This document shows, piece by piece, positions 1 to 7,745 of a DNA stretch of 64,000 bases. Within the stretch, counting starts at the first letter, position 1, and every line of letters starts with the position of its first letter. The DNA comes from Desulfospira sp963664655 (lineage in GTDB: Bacteria; Desulfobacterota; Desulfobacteria; Desulfobacterales; Desulfobacteraceae): assembly GCA_963664655.2 (NCBI GenBank), contig OY761554.1:2108001-2172000 (forward strand), in the 5' to 3' direction. The notes under the pieces were generated by a model, which made no database searches, was not told the origin of the DNA, and saw only the letters and a list, made by a program, of their open reading frames with translations. The translations under genes and the position numbers were made by a program.

Positions 1-316
1 CCGAGTAAATTTTGGGCGAAGTATTCCAGATGTTGTAATTCAGGTTGTCATCGTCGTGCCAGGTAAAGGTTAAGGTGACGGTAAGACCGGTATAGCCGGA
101 CAGGTCTTCCCAGCCGCTGAAGCTGCCCGATACGGTTAAACAATTGGCAACAATATAGTCTCCCTGGATGGTATAATCTCCTCCAAGCCCGTAATGATAT
201 ACGGTCTGGTCTGCTGCCTCATATGTGTCTTCATATATTAGGGCTGCCGAAGCAGCTCCTGAAACCATAAAAAGCATGGAAAAGATTGCGGTTGTGATTA
301 AAACTGATTTTTTCAT
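1..316 (-). CDS. Secreted protein of unknown function, 3' part outside window
   Basis: The frame starts at the ATG at 316 and runs off the left edge after about 105 codons. An AAAGGA ribosome site lies about 8 bases before the start. Residues 1-24 form a clear signal peptide (MKKSV..., hydrophobic core, small residues ending ...GAASA), so the product is exported. The mature part seen is rich in Thr, Tyr, Gly and Asp, as in extracellular beta-sheet proteins, and has one Cys. I recognise no family. A structured repeat (351-449) lies in its leader in the sense direction. The missing C-terminus would show whether it carries a sorting signal. Confidence 0.72.
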   Translation of the reverse strand, partial: MKKSVLITTAIFSMLFMVSGAASAALIYEDTYEAADQTVYHYGLGGDYTIQGDYIVANCLTVSGSFSGWEDLSGYTGLTVTLTFTWHDDDNLNYNIWNTSPKIYS

Positions 317-350
317 GTGGTTTGTCCTTTCTTTTTTTTATAAAATTCGA

Positions 351-449
351 ATAACCGTCATACCCTAAAGGGCAGAAACCGGACGGCTTGGGTTATCCAA
401 CCAAGCACCGCCCACAACGAAAAGCCTTTTCAGCTTGTTGATAAAACTT
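351..449 (-). repeat. Structured dispersed repeat A, copy 1
   Basis: About 100 bp, nearly identical over its core to 2132-2242 and related to copies at 39567, 41764 and 49608. Read on the minus strand it has a first stem, a second stem GCTTGGTT/AACCCAAGC with loop GGAT, and a small CCC-TTTA-GGG stem. Here it sits 35 bases upstream of the secreted-protein start, in sense orientation. No coding capacity and no known riboswitch family recognised. Confidence 0.8.
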
Positions 450-506
450 ACATAGAAAAATCTGTGTTATTGAACAAAGCAGCACGTGCCGGAAGGACCG
501 GTCCCG

Positions 507-659
507 GTGGGCATTGATTTGGGCAGCAGAATTGTGGTATTATACAGAAATCCGTTTTTATTTGAAAACGGACAAGTACCTGCTTTAAATGCCGGTGCGA
601 TTTTTAAAGGCCCGCAGAGCATCTTGGCGGAGGCATGCGGGCCTTCCCTTGTCGAGTAA
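507..659 (+). pseudogene. Possible short remnant with ASKHA-like GIDLGS start
   Basis: A 50-codon frame from GTG 507 to TAA 657-659, with GGAAGG about 10 bases before it. The product begins VGIDLGSRIVVLY, which resembles the phosphate-1 loop at the start of ASKHA ATPases such as acyl-CoA dehydratase activases. The remainder matches nothing I know and is far shorter than any such enzyme. It may be a decayed fragment or chance. Confidence 0.22.
607..645. other. Stem-loop, 10-bp perfect stem
   Basis: AAGGCCCGCA (607-616) pairs perfectly with TGCGGGCCTT (636-645) around a 19-base loop. There is no clean U-tract on either side, so terminator function is uncertain. The rest of 660-977 contains no gene I can support; it has homopolymer-rich sequence, including a run of nine C near 940. 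Confidence 0.5.
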
Positions 660-977
660 AATTTTGGGGTCGATTTTTTCCTCCTTTTTCGGTAGTACGG
701 CGCAATAAAAAAATGCCGGGTTTAATTCTCCGGGGCAGCCGGGCTGTCCTTTTTTTGATCCCTGAAGGAGAGGACCCGTGGCTTTCCGGACCCCGGTTTC
801 CCGGGGTGTGGCTTTCTCTATCCGGGAGTAGGTATAGCAGGTTGTTTTTAAGATTTCTCGGACTTTTTTGCTATAATTTAAACTTTTTTGTCATGGGTTT
901 AATTTTTTTTGTTTTCAAAAGGTGTTCCCTGGCTTTTGCCCCCCCCCAAAAAAACAAATAGAAGCCAGGCCCCGTGC

Positions 978-1946
978 TTAAAGAGAAAAATCCGGGCAGG
1001 CGTTGAAAAAATCTGTCACATTCCGGATATAGGCGTGGGGGGATGTGGATTTGAGGATTTGTTTTAAGGGCTTTGGGTGCCCTTTAAAGGAAGGGCCTAA
1101 AAATGTCCAGAATCCTTTCATTCTGTCAATGAGATGGCCGGGGCCGGAAAAAACTTTTTCATATTCTTTGAGCAGATCGTCATGGAACGTCGCCAGCCGG
1201 GTCAGCCGGTCTATACCGGAGGGCCCCGTTATCTGCAAAATATCCTCGGCAAGAAATGGATTGGCCAGGATGCCCCGGCCGATCATGAACCGGTGAACCT
1301 GCGGGAACCGGTTTTGGACCCGCTCAAATGAGGCCCGGTCCACAATATCCCCGTTATAGGTAAAGGAATGCCGGCTGCAGGTCATGGCTGTTTCAAATGC
1401 GTCAAGATCTGATTTCCCCTCATACATCTGCACACCGGTCCGGGGATGAAGAATGATCTCTTCAAGTTCGTGCCGGTCCAGCATGGGGATCAAATGGTGG
1501 ATTTCATCCTTTGATTTTCGCCCCAGCCGGATTTTAACTGAGAGTGAGGCCGATAGTTCGGGGATGATTTCCGATAACAGCCGGTCTATTTTTTCCGGAT
1601 ATAAAAGAAGGCCTGACCCCCTGTTTTTTTTTGCGATTTTGGAATGGGGACAGCCCAGGTTCCAGTTAATCCGCTGATGCCCCATGGCATACAGATGCCG
1701 GGAAAGAAAGATGAAATCCTGGGCATTGTTTCCCAAAATCTGGGGAACCACCGGCAAAGATTGGTTTAATTCGGGCAGAACGTCTTTAATTCTGGAGGGT
1801 TTGAGCCGGTATTCTCCCATGGTGGAAATAAACGGGGCCACGGCCTCATCCAGCCCTGAAAAATGCCGGGCATGGACATTCCTAAAGGTTACATCCGTGA
1901 ACCCCTGCAACGGGGCAAGGATGAGAGAAATTTTGTTATTTTTCAT
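978..1946 (-). CDS. tRNA-dihydrouridine synthase family protein
   Basis: A 322-residue FMN enzyme predicted to reduce uridine to dihydrouridine in tRNA. The start at 1946 (MKNNKISLILAPLQGFTD) is chosen over upstream in-frame ATGs because the Dus fold begins exactly there (LAPLQGFTDVTFR) and GGAAAT lies just before it. Conserved elements seen: LAPLQGFTD near residues 8-16, the catalytic-cysteine motif NLGCPHSKIAKKNRGSGLL near 95-115, the HPRTGVQMYEG segment, YNGDI and MIGRG (FMN phosphate binding). Length and motifs fit the DusB/DusC type; which uridine it modifies cannot be read. It stands alone, with repeat A copy 2 some 185 bases upstream in sense orientation. Confidence 0.9.
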   Translation of the reverse strand: MKNNKISLILAPLQGFTDVTFRNVHARHFSGLDEAVAPFISTMGEYRLKPSRIKDVLPELNQSLPVVPQILGNNAQDFIFLSRHLYAMGHQRINWNLGCPHSKIAKKNRGSGLLLYPEKIDRLLSEIIPELSASLSVKIRLGRKSKDEIHHLIPMLDRHELEEIILHPRTGVQMYEGKSDLDAFETAMTCSRHSFTYNGDIVDRASFERVQNRFPQVHRFMIGRGILANPFLAEDILQITGPSGIDRLTRLATFHDDLLKEYEKVFSGPGHLIDRMKGFWTFLGPSFKGHPKPLKQILKSTSPHAYIRNVTDFFNACPDFSL

Positions 1947-2131
1947 TATATTTCCATGAAAACAAAGGGCTGCGGACAAAAAAACTTTGACAACCCAAAG
2001 GCTATAAATTATAGAATCAAAAACATTTTGGCCTGAGTCTATAATAACCATCATGGACAGGCCGGGCATTTGAACCAGGCATCTCGCCACAGAACACTGT
2101 GGCGCGCGGTATCATTTTAACCGGAGATTCA

Positions 2132-2242
2132 TATAAACCGTCATACCCTAAAGGGCAGAAACCGGACGGCTTGGGTTATCCAACCAAGCACCGCCCACAA
2201 CAAATATTGAAAGTCTTCTCAGTTTTTAGTGAGACTTTCTTA
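2132..2242 (-). repeat. Structured dispersed repeat A, copy 2
   Basis: Minus-strand copy with about 60 bases of core nearly identical to copy 1. Its first stem is GAAAGTCT/AGACTTTC. It lies between the dus gene (sense for that gene) and the acyl-CoA synthetase start at 2283 (antisense for that gene). Confidence 0.8.
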
Positions 2243-2282
2243 TAAAAAAAAAATTAAAATTGCAAGGAGTACCCCAAGAATT

Positions 2283-4058
2283 ATGAAAGCGCTTTACAGG
2301 GAGGTTATCAGGATCAATCAGATGGTTGACAACCAGGACAAGGCTGAAACGGCAAAATCCTTTTTTGAAAAACTCAACCAGATGACATTGCCGGATACAT
2401 TCAACTGGGCCAAAGAGATCTTTGAAGATCTTCATGTAAAAGAAACTCCGGATAAAACCGCATTGATATGGAGCGATATCCATACCACAGAAACCCTCAC
2501 CTTTTCCTACCGCACCATCCTTCAAAAGGCCAATCAGCTGATTAACCTGTTAAACGCCCATGGCATCGGGCACAAAAGCAACATGTACCTGATGGCCCCC
2601 ATTGTGCCGGAAATGTGGTTTGCCAGCCTTGCCTGCATCAAAGCCGGTATTGTCACCGTGCCAACAGCCACCACCATGACCGCAAGGGAACTTGAATACC
2701 GGTTTGAAACCTTTAAGCCCGATGTGGTCCTGGCTGATCCGGATTCTGCAGAGCTCATTGACAAAGCGGCTGAAATAAGCGGTGTTAACCCAAAGGTCAA
2801 GCTGGTCCTGGGAGAACGGGAGGGCTGGATTCCCTTCAGTGAAATAGACGGGCAGCCTGATGATGCAAAGGCCGCTGAAACCGAATCCAATGAAACCCTG
2901 TTTTGCTTTTTTACCTCCGGCACCACCGGGCTGCCCAAGCGGGTGGGGCATACGGCGGTTTCCTATCCCCTGGGCCATTTGTCCACCACGGTGATGACCG
3001 GGGTCAGGCCGGACGACGTTCACAACAATTTGAGCGCCCCTGGCTGGGGGAAATGGGCCTGGTCCAGTTTTTTTGTTCCCTTTAACGTCGGTGCCACTCT
3101 GGCGGGTTTTGCGTTTAAATCCATGGACGGCGAACAGTACCTGGATGCGGTGGCGGCCAATAAGGTTACCACGTTCTGCGCTCCGCCTACGGCATGGCGG
3201 ATGTTTGTCAATATGAACCTGGACTCTTTTGACCTGTCCCATCTTCGCCAGTCCATGAGTGCCGGGGAGCCCCTGAACCCTGAAGTGATTACCCAGTGGG
3301 AAAAATATACCCATACCGAGATCAGGGATTTTTACGGCCAGACCGAAACCACAGCCATGATCGGCAATTTCCCCTGGATGGCCGGGAAAATGCGGTCCGG
3401 ATCATTCGGGGTTCCTTCGCCCATGTATGATGTTACCCTCTCAGATGATGAGGGAAATGTGATTACTGAACCGGACCAGGTGGGCCATATCGTGATCCGG
3501 CTGACCCGGTGGCGGGGCCTTGGGCTGTTTTCGGAGTATATCGGGAACCCTGAAAAGATGAGCGCTGTTTTTGTGGACGATTTTTACTATACCGGAGACC
3601 GGGCTTCATTTGACAGTGACGGATACTGGTGGTTTGTGGGGCGGGCCGATGATGTGATCAAATCTTCGGACTATAGGATCGGCCCTTTTGAGGTGGAAAG
3701 CGCGCTGCTTGAGCATCCCTCAGTCGCCGAGGCTGCGGTTGTGGGGGCGCCGGATCCCAACCGGTATCAGCTGGTCAAGGCCTATATTATCCTGAACCCC
3801 GGCTATGAGGGCAACCGGGAACTTGCCCTTGAACTGTTCAAGCATACCATCAATATCCTGGCCCGGTTCAAAATTCCCAGAATCATAGAGTTTGTCAGAG
3901 AGGTCCCCAAAACCATCAGCGGGAAAATCCGCCGGGTGGAACTTAGGGATATGGAGATCTCAAAACATGATGGCGAAGGCGGTGAGCCCATCACGGAATA
4001 TTTTTACTGGGATTTTCCGGAACTCAGTTCCAGTTTTAAAGAGGAAGCAGACAGATAG
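2283..4058 (+). CDS. Acyl-CoA synthetase (AMP-forming, medium-chain/benzoate-CoA ligase type)
   Basis: A 591-residue ANL-superfamily enzyme that activates a carboxylic acid to its acyl-CoA through an acyl-adenylate. Seen: the ATP loop FTSGTTGLPKR (about 209-219), YGQTETT motif A5, YYTGDRASFDSDGYWWFVGRADDVIKSSDYRIGP (A7-A8 hinge) and the C-terminal catalytic lysine in ISGKIRR (about K547). An atypical N-terminal 30 residues precede the domain. The ATG at 2283 follows AAGGAG with a long spacing (about 14). The overall pattern fits the MACS/benzoate-CoA ligase branch; the acid substrate is not readable. A terminator (4069-4109) follows, so it is probably monocistronic. Confidence 0.9.
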   Translation: MKALYREVIRINQMVDNQDKAETAKSFFEKLNQMTLPDTFNWAKEIFEDLHVKETPDKTALIWSDIHTTETLTFSYRTILQKANQLINLLNAHGIGHKSNMYLMAPIVPEMWFASLACIKAGIVTVPTATTMTARELEYRFETFKPDVVLADPDSAELIDKAAEISGVNPKVKLVLGEREGWIPFSEIDGQPDDAKAAETESNETLFCFFTSGTTGLPKRVGHTAVSYPLGHLSTTVMTGVRPDDVHNNLSAPGWGKWAWSSFFVPFNVGATLAGFAFKSMDGEQYLDAVAANKVTTFCAPPTAWRMFVNMNLDSFDLSHLRQSMSAGEPLNPEVITQWEKYTHTEIRDFYGQTETTAMIGNFPWMAGKMRSGSFGVPSPMYDVTLSDDEGNVITEPDQVGHIVIRLTRWRGLGLFSEYIGNPEKMSAVFVDDFYYTGDRASFDSDGYWWFVGRADDVIKSSDYRIGPFEVESALLEHPSVAEAAVVGAPDPNRYQLVKAYIILNPGYEGNRELALELFKHTINILARFKIPRIIEFVREVPKTISGKIRRVELRDMEISKHDGEGGEPITEYFYWDFPELSSSFKEEADR

Positions 4059-4068
4059 GCGATAGGTA

Positions 4069-4109
4069 TTTAGACTGAAGGTAACGCGCCTGAACCCCTT
4101 CAGTCTAAA
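4069..4109. terminator. Stem-loop terminator after acyl-CoA synthetase
   Basis: TTTAGACTGAAGG (4069-4081) pairs perfectly over 13 bp with CCTTCAGTCTAAA (4097-4109); loop of 15 bases. The AT-rich ends make it symmetric and possibly bidirectional. A MITE-like element is inserted at the end of its 3' arm. Confidence 0.7.
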
Positions 4110-4112
4110 AGC

Positions 4113-4240
4113 CAGGGCATCCCATGTGACTTTCCCACTGTTTAAGGTTTGGTTTACGCCAAACACCACAGAGGGGGGACCTTGAATGCATATGTAAATA
4201 AAAATCATTGAGGATAATTTTTTTACATGCGATTGCCCTG
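4113..4240. mobile_element. MITE-like element, 128 bp, with 10-bp target duplication
   Basis: Terminal inverted repeats begin CAGGGCA at the left (4113-4129) and end TTACATGCGATTGCCCTG at the right (4223-4240). Both sides are flanked by the identical 10-mer GTCTAAAAGC (4103-4112 and 4241-4250), a textbook target-site duplication. The interior has a GGTTTGG/CCAAAC hairpin and no reading frame. It is related to the element at 31076-31377. A 9-12 bp duplication is typical of IS4-type transposases; that assignment is inference. Confidence 0.85.
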
Positions 4241-4265
4241 GTCTAAAAGCCTTCAGCCCAAATCC

Positions 4266-4775
4266 CTAATCCTCTTTCTCCACCCTGTACTTTGCCAGCA
4301 CATGCCCGCTGTCGAGCTTAACCTCCTCCATGAGTTCAAGCTGGACATCTAAAGGCCGGGTAAACAGGGTCAGGCCCTGTCCAAATAGTTTTGGGACCAC
4401 GGTCAGGTGAATTTCATCAATCAGGTCCTGTTCCATAAAAAGGGTGTTTACCGTGGCCCCGCCGATAAGGATGGCGCATTCAAATCCCTGGGAGGATAGA
4501 TCTTCAACGATCTGTTTCGGGGCAAGATCGGTGAACACCAGGTTTTTATCCTGGCTTTTCCGGGACTTGTCCCGGGTCATGACCATGCTTTTACGGCCGG
4601 GCAGGACCTTTCCTATGGTGTCCCAGGTTTTGGAGCCCATGATCATTACCCCGGCGTTTTTAGTTGTTTTCACAAAATATTGTTTATCGGCTTTCCCGGT
4701 CCAGTCCGCAAAGTGACTGGAATTCCGTGCAATCATCCCGTCAGCGGTTACGGCCATTAAAAGAATTAGTTTCAT
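4266..4775 (-). CDS. Dihydrofolate reductase-family protein (DHFR/RibD C-terminal fold)
   Basis: 169 residues, start at 4775 chosen because MKLILLMAVTADGMIA is the exact beginning of the fold and GGGGAG lies about 8 bases upstream. Seen: the N-terminal strand with substrate loop (ADGMIAR), MGSKTWDTIG and LPGRKSMVMTRD for NADPH binding, and LIGGATVNTLFM, the glycine-rich turn shared by DHFR and RibD reductase domains. It probably reduces a pterin or pyrimidine substrate with NADPH; whether it is the folate enzyme or a paralogue cannot be decided. Transcribed alone. Confidence 0.85.
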   Translation of the reverse strand: MKLILLMAVTADGMIARNSSHFADWTGKADKQYFVKTTKNAGVMIMGSKTWDTIGKVLPGRKSMVMTRDKSRKSQDKNLVFTDLAPKQIVEDLSSQGFECAILIGGATVNTLFMEQDLIDEIHLTVVPKLFGQGLTLFTRPLDVQLELMEEVKLDSGHVLAKYRVEKED

Positions 4776-4952
4776 TGTCTGGCTCCCCAAGTGGTTGTGT
4801 TCCTGACAGGTTATAGGCTGTTTTTCAGGCAATGGCAAATTTGGGATAAAATTGGTATTGACAATTTTAGAATAGAATATACTTTATCTTTAAAAGTTAG
4901 CTTTGACTAATAAATAATATGATCCAAAAGGATCTTGAAAGGATGGTGCCAT

Positions 4953-5129
4953 ATGGAAAAAAAGATAAATCGCGTCAGTGACAATTACTGCAACGTATTG
5001 GAACAGCGCCGCCTGGTAGCAGAAATGACCAGATGCGACCGGGCAGAAGATTCTCAGGAAATCCGGTATGAATGCTACCTGAGAGCCGCAAGGGAGAGCC
5101 GTGAGAGTCAGGGCTGTCTGTACGGATAG
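4953..5129 (+). CDS. Small four-cysteine protein, unknown function
   Basis: 58 residues from ATG 4953, with AAAGGA nine bases upstream; an earlier in-frame TTG (4935) is less likely. The product is charged, with cysteines at positions 13, 28, 41 and 55, evenly spaced about 14 apart. Such spacing could bind a metal or Fe-S cluster, but no CxxC pair is present. It is flanked by convergent genes and has no signal peptide. I do not recognise a family. Good ribosome site and codon use make it a likely real gene. Confidence 0.5.
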   Translation: MEKKINRVSDNYCNVLEQRRLVAEMTRCDRAEDSQEIRYECYLRAARESRESQGCLYG

Positions 5130-5224
5130 GATGAAAAGGAAGGCCGGAAACCGCAGACCGGAATGCACGACCCCGAGGGAGTCGCCATATTCGGTCTCCG
5201 GTCTCCCGTTTTCGGTTTCCGTTT

Positions 5225-7105
5225 TTATTCTTTTTCTTTTTTATCGTTGGGCTCAAAATCCATTTCAATGTCAATTTCGCCGCTGATGTTCCGGGTCATC
5301 TTGGCATTGGGATACCGTTTGAGGAAAACATTGAGCATTTTTTTATTTTCAGCCAGGGTGGTGGCGATGAACCGTTTGTAGTTGTTTTCCCGGGCAATTT
5401 TTTCCAGGGATTTGAGCAGGAATGTGGCAATTCCCTTGCCATGAAGGTCTTCTTTGACCAGGAACGCCACTTCGGCGGAGTCTTTTCCCACTTCGGCATA
5501 GGACCCGATGGCCACGATCTGCTTTCTTTTGCCGATCTGCATGAGGCCGATCAGGCTCATGTTTCTTCGATAATCCACCTCAGCCCACTGCTGCTGAAGC
5601 ATTTCTCTTGAAAAGACCTTCCGTTTGTTGAAGAACCGGAAATAAATGGATGTTTCCTGAAGCGAGTAGTAAAAATGGCGGGATTCAAATTCATCAGACG
5701 GCAGCAGGGGTCTGAAATCGACATTTTTTCCGTTGGGCAGTTTCATGGAATCAATATATGAATCCAGAAACATTAAATCCTTGGTGGTGGGCGGCAGCTG
5801 GTCCGGGAAAATATAATGCCGCTTCTTGGCCTCTTCAATCAGGCCTTTCCTGAATTTGGGGTGGGCGATCTGGGCCAGTTCAATGACCCGCTGGTAAATG
5901 CTTTTCCGGCGCATTTCTGCAATGCCGTATTCCGTGACAATAATATCAACGTCCCCGCGGGTGGTGGCCACCCCCGCCCCTTCACTTAAGTGGGGGACGA
6001 TTCTGGAAACTTCTCCGTTCTGGGCGGTAGACGGTATAATGATAATGGAAAACCCCCCGGTGGACATGGCTGACCCCCGGATAAAATCCACCTGGTCCCC
6101 GATCCCCGAGTAAAACAGATACCCCTTGGAATCTGTGCAGACCTGGCCGGTCAGGTCCACCTCAAGGGCTGAGCTGATGGAAATGAAATGGTCGTTGTTG
6201 GCAATGATGTTGGGGTCATTGACAAACTGGGAGGTCCGAAAGTGGAACATGGGGTTGTTGTCCACATAATCGTACAGGGCTCTGGAGCCCATGCACAGGG
6301 ATGCCACCACCCGGTCCCGGACATAGTTTTTTTTCCGGTTGGTAATCACCTTTTTCTGAAACAGGGGCAAAAATCCCTCGGTGATGACCTGGGTATGCAG
6401 CCCCAGATCTTTCTTATCGGCCAGATAGGGAAGAATGGCATCCGGCAGGTGGCCAAACCCGATCTGGAGGGTGGCCCCGTCATCCACCAGCATGTTGACA
6501 TAGTGGCCGATCCGTTCGACCACCATCTGGTTTTTGGGGGTGGGCAGGGATTCCAGCAGCGGCTCGTCCATTTGAACCACATAATCAATTTCATCAATGT
6601 GAACCAGGGCGTCACCCAGGGTTCTGGGCATCTGCGGATTGACCTGGGCAATCACAATTTCAGCATTTTTCATTCCGGACAGGGTAATGTCAACGGAAAT
6701 CCCCAAAGAGCAATAACCGTGTTTGTCCGGCGGAGAAACCTGGATCAGGGCGACATCCAGGCCGATTTCCTGGGTCTCGAAAATTTTAGGGATCTGGGAC
6801 AGATAAACCGGGATATAATCAATCTTGCCTTCAAAGGCGGACTGGCGCATGGCCAGGGATATAAAAAACAGTTTAATGGAAAACCGGGCAAGGAAATGTT
6901 TATCATTAACATACTGGGACAGCGTGGAGGACAGCATCTGGTAAATCACAATGTCCTGGATGCTGGTATCTTTTACCATGGCGTGAATCAGGCATTGAGG
7001 TTCGCCGCATCCCGTACCGATAAAAACCCTGGAGCCGTTTTTGATTTTTTTTACGCTTTGTTCCGGCGTAAGAATTTTCTCCGGGTATTGTTGACTGATA
7101 TCCAT
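5225..7105 (-). CDS. Acetyl-CoA hydrolase/CoA-transferase fused to a GNAT domain
   Basis: 626 residues, AGGAGA eight bases before the start. Residues 1-430 are a family I CoA-transferase of the 4-hydroxybutyrate/acetate type: FIGTGCGEP, LQIGFGHLPDA, the GSAMSTGGFSIIIIPST oxyanion region and SRIVPHLSEGAGVATTRGDVDIIVTEYGIAEMR. Residues 490-615 are a GNAT acetyltransferase fold with the acyl-CoA loop VKEDLHGKGIATFLL. In characterised relatives a glutamate in the HTE motif forms the covalent glutamyl-CoA; here the motif is HTQ (Q239), which would disable or alter transfer. It may act as a regulatory or modified CoA enzyme. Cytoplasmic, monocistronic. Confidence 0.87.
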   Translation of the reverse strand: MDISQQYPEKILTPEQSVKKIKNGSRVFIGTGCGEPQCLIHAMVKDTSIQDIVIYQMLSSTLSQYVNDKHFLARFSIKLFFISLAMRQSAFEGKIDYIPVYLSQIPKIFETQEIGLDVALIQVSPPDKHGYCSLGISVDITLSGMKNAEIVIAQVNPQMPRTLGDALVHIDEIDYVVQMDEPLLESLPTPKNQMVVERIGHYVNMLVDDGATLQIGFGHLPDAILPYLADKKDLGLHTQVITEGFLPLFQKKVITNRKKNYVRDRVVASLCMGSRALYDYVDNNPMFHFRTSQFVNDPNIIANNDHFISISSALEVDLTGQVCTDSKGYLFYSGIGDQVDFIRGSAMSTGGFSIIIIPSTAQNGEVSRIVPHLSEGAGVATTRGDVDIIVTEYGIAEMRRKSIYQRVIELAQIAHPKFRKGLIEEAKKRHYIFPDQLPPTTKDLMFLDSYIDSMKLPNGKNVDFRPLLPSDEFESRHFYYSLQETSIYFRFFNKRKVFSREMLQQQWAEVDYRRNMSLIGLMQIGKRKQIVAIGSYAEVGKDSAEVAFLVKEDLHGKGIATFLLKSLEKIARENNYKRFIATTLAENKKMLNVFLKRYPNAKMTRNISGEIDIEMDFEPNDKKEKE

Positions 7106-7260
7106 GGGGGTGTTTCTCCTGTGTGAACTGGCAATGGGTTAAACATTCAACCTGGAAAGGCAGAGTAATGTATGATCCGGTTAAGCTTTTCTATCCTTAT
7201 CCATACTCTGTTTATCAGAATCCTATAAAAACAGCAATTTTAAAAAAGGGGATCAGGGGG

Positions 7261-7334
7261 GGGCTGAAGGCTGTCAGAGTGGGGCAGGCGGGCCTTTTAC
7301 ACCGGACGGCCTTCAGTCTAAACCCCTTCAGCCC
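7261..7334 (-). terminator. Stem-loop at the 3' end of cutA
   Basis: GGGCTGAAGG (7261-7270) pairs with CCTTCAGCCC (7325-7334), with further pairing inside. The right arm overlaps the last codons of cutA. The motif CCTTCAGTCTAAA here is identical to the 3' arm of the terminator at 4069-4109, so the two hairpins are related. The remainder of 7106-7260 holds only the promoter side of the CoA-transferase gene. Confidence 0.5.
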
Positions 7335-7656
7335 ATTCACCTTTTCCCCCGGTGGTTTCTTCAATCCAGTCCAGAAACGGCCCGTACCCCTTTTCAATGG
7401 GAATCTGTATGATCTGGGGAACCTCATAGGAATGGCGCTCCAGGATAAAGGCTTCAAGGGCGTTATACAGGTGGCGCCGGGTTTTCATCACCAGCCGGAC
7501 CTCAGGCTCATGGCAGGTTTTTCCCTTCCAGGTGTACCAGCTGGTGACGGGACTTAGCTGAACACAGGCCGCAAGCCGCTGCTCAACCGCGCCGGATGCC
7601 ATAACGTTTGCCTCTTCCATGCTCCCGCAGGTGGCCACCACCATGATATAATTCAT
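7318..7656 (-). CDS. cutA: CutA-family divalent-cation tolerance protein
   Basis: 112 residues starting at 7656 (MNYIMVVATCGSMEEA) behind AGGATA. CutA proteins form trimers with a ferredoxin-like fold and are linked to copper tolerance, though their exact role is unsettled. Seen: the N-terminal strand and cysteine, EQRLAACVQLSPVTSWYTWKGK, the SYEVPQIIQIPIEKGYGPFLDWIEE C-terminal signature. Length is normal. Upstream in-frame codons to 7698 are not needed by the fold. It lies between lysA-like and CoA-transferase genes on the same strand but with its own hairpin, so is probably independent. Confidence 0.92.
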   Translation of the reverse strand: MNYIMVVATCGSMEEANVMASGAVEQRLAACVQLSPVTSWYTWKGKTCHEPEVRLVMKTRRHLYNALEAFILERHSYEVPQIIQIPIEKGYGPFLDWIEETTGGKGEWAEGV

Positions 7657-7745
7657 TTTTTTATCCTGCCTGTTGTGTTGCCGCCACACCAATGTCATTT
7701 AAGGGTATGGGTATACCATACGCTAAATTTTGCGAAATATCCAGG

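Noticed and set aside
635..961. Open frame of 108 codons
   Set aside because: Low-complexity Phe/Arg-rich product, no ribosome site, and it spans a C-run; looks like non-coding sequence.
2550..3314. Antisense open frame of 254 codons inside the acyl-CoA synthetase gene
   Set aside because: Opposite a clearly conserved enzyme; product shows only mirror-frame composition.
6188..7126. Antisense open frame of 312 codons inside the CoA-transferase gene
   Set aside because: Product has no family motif and lies entirely across a conserved gene.
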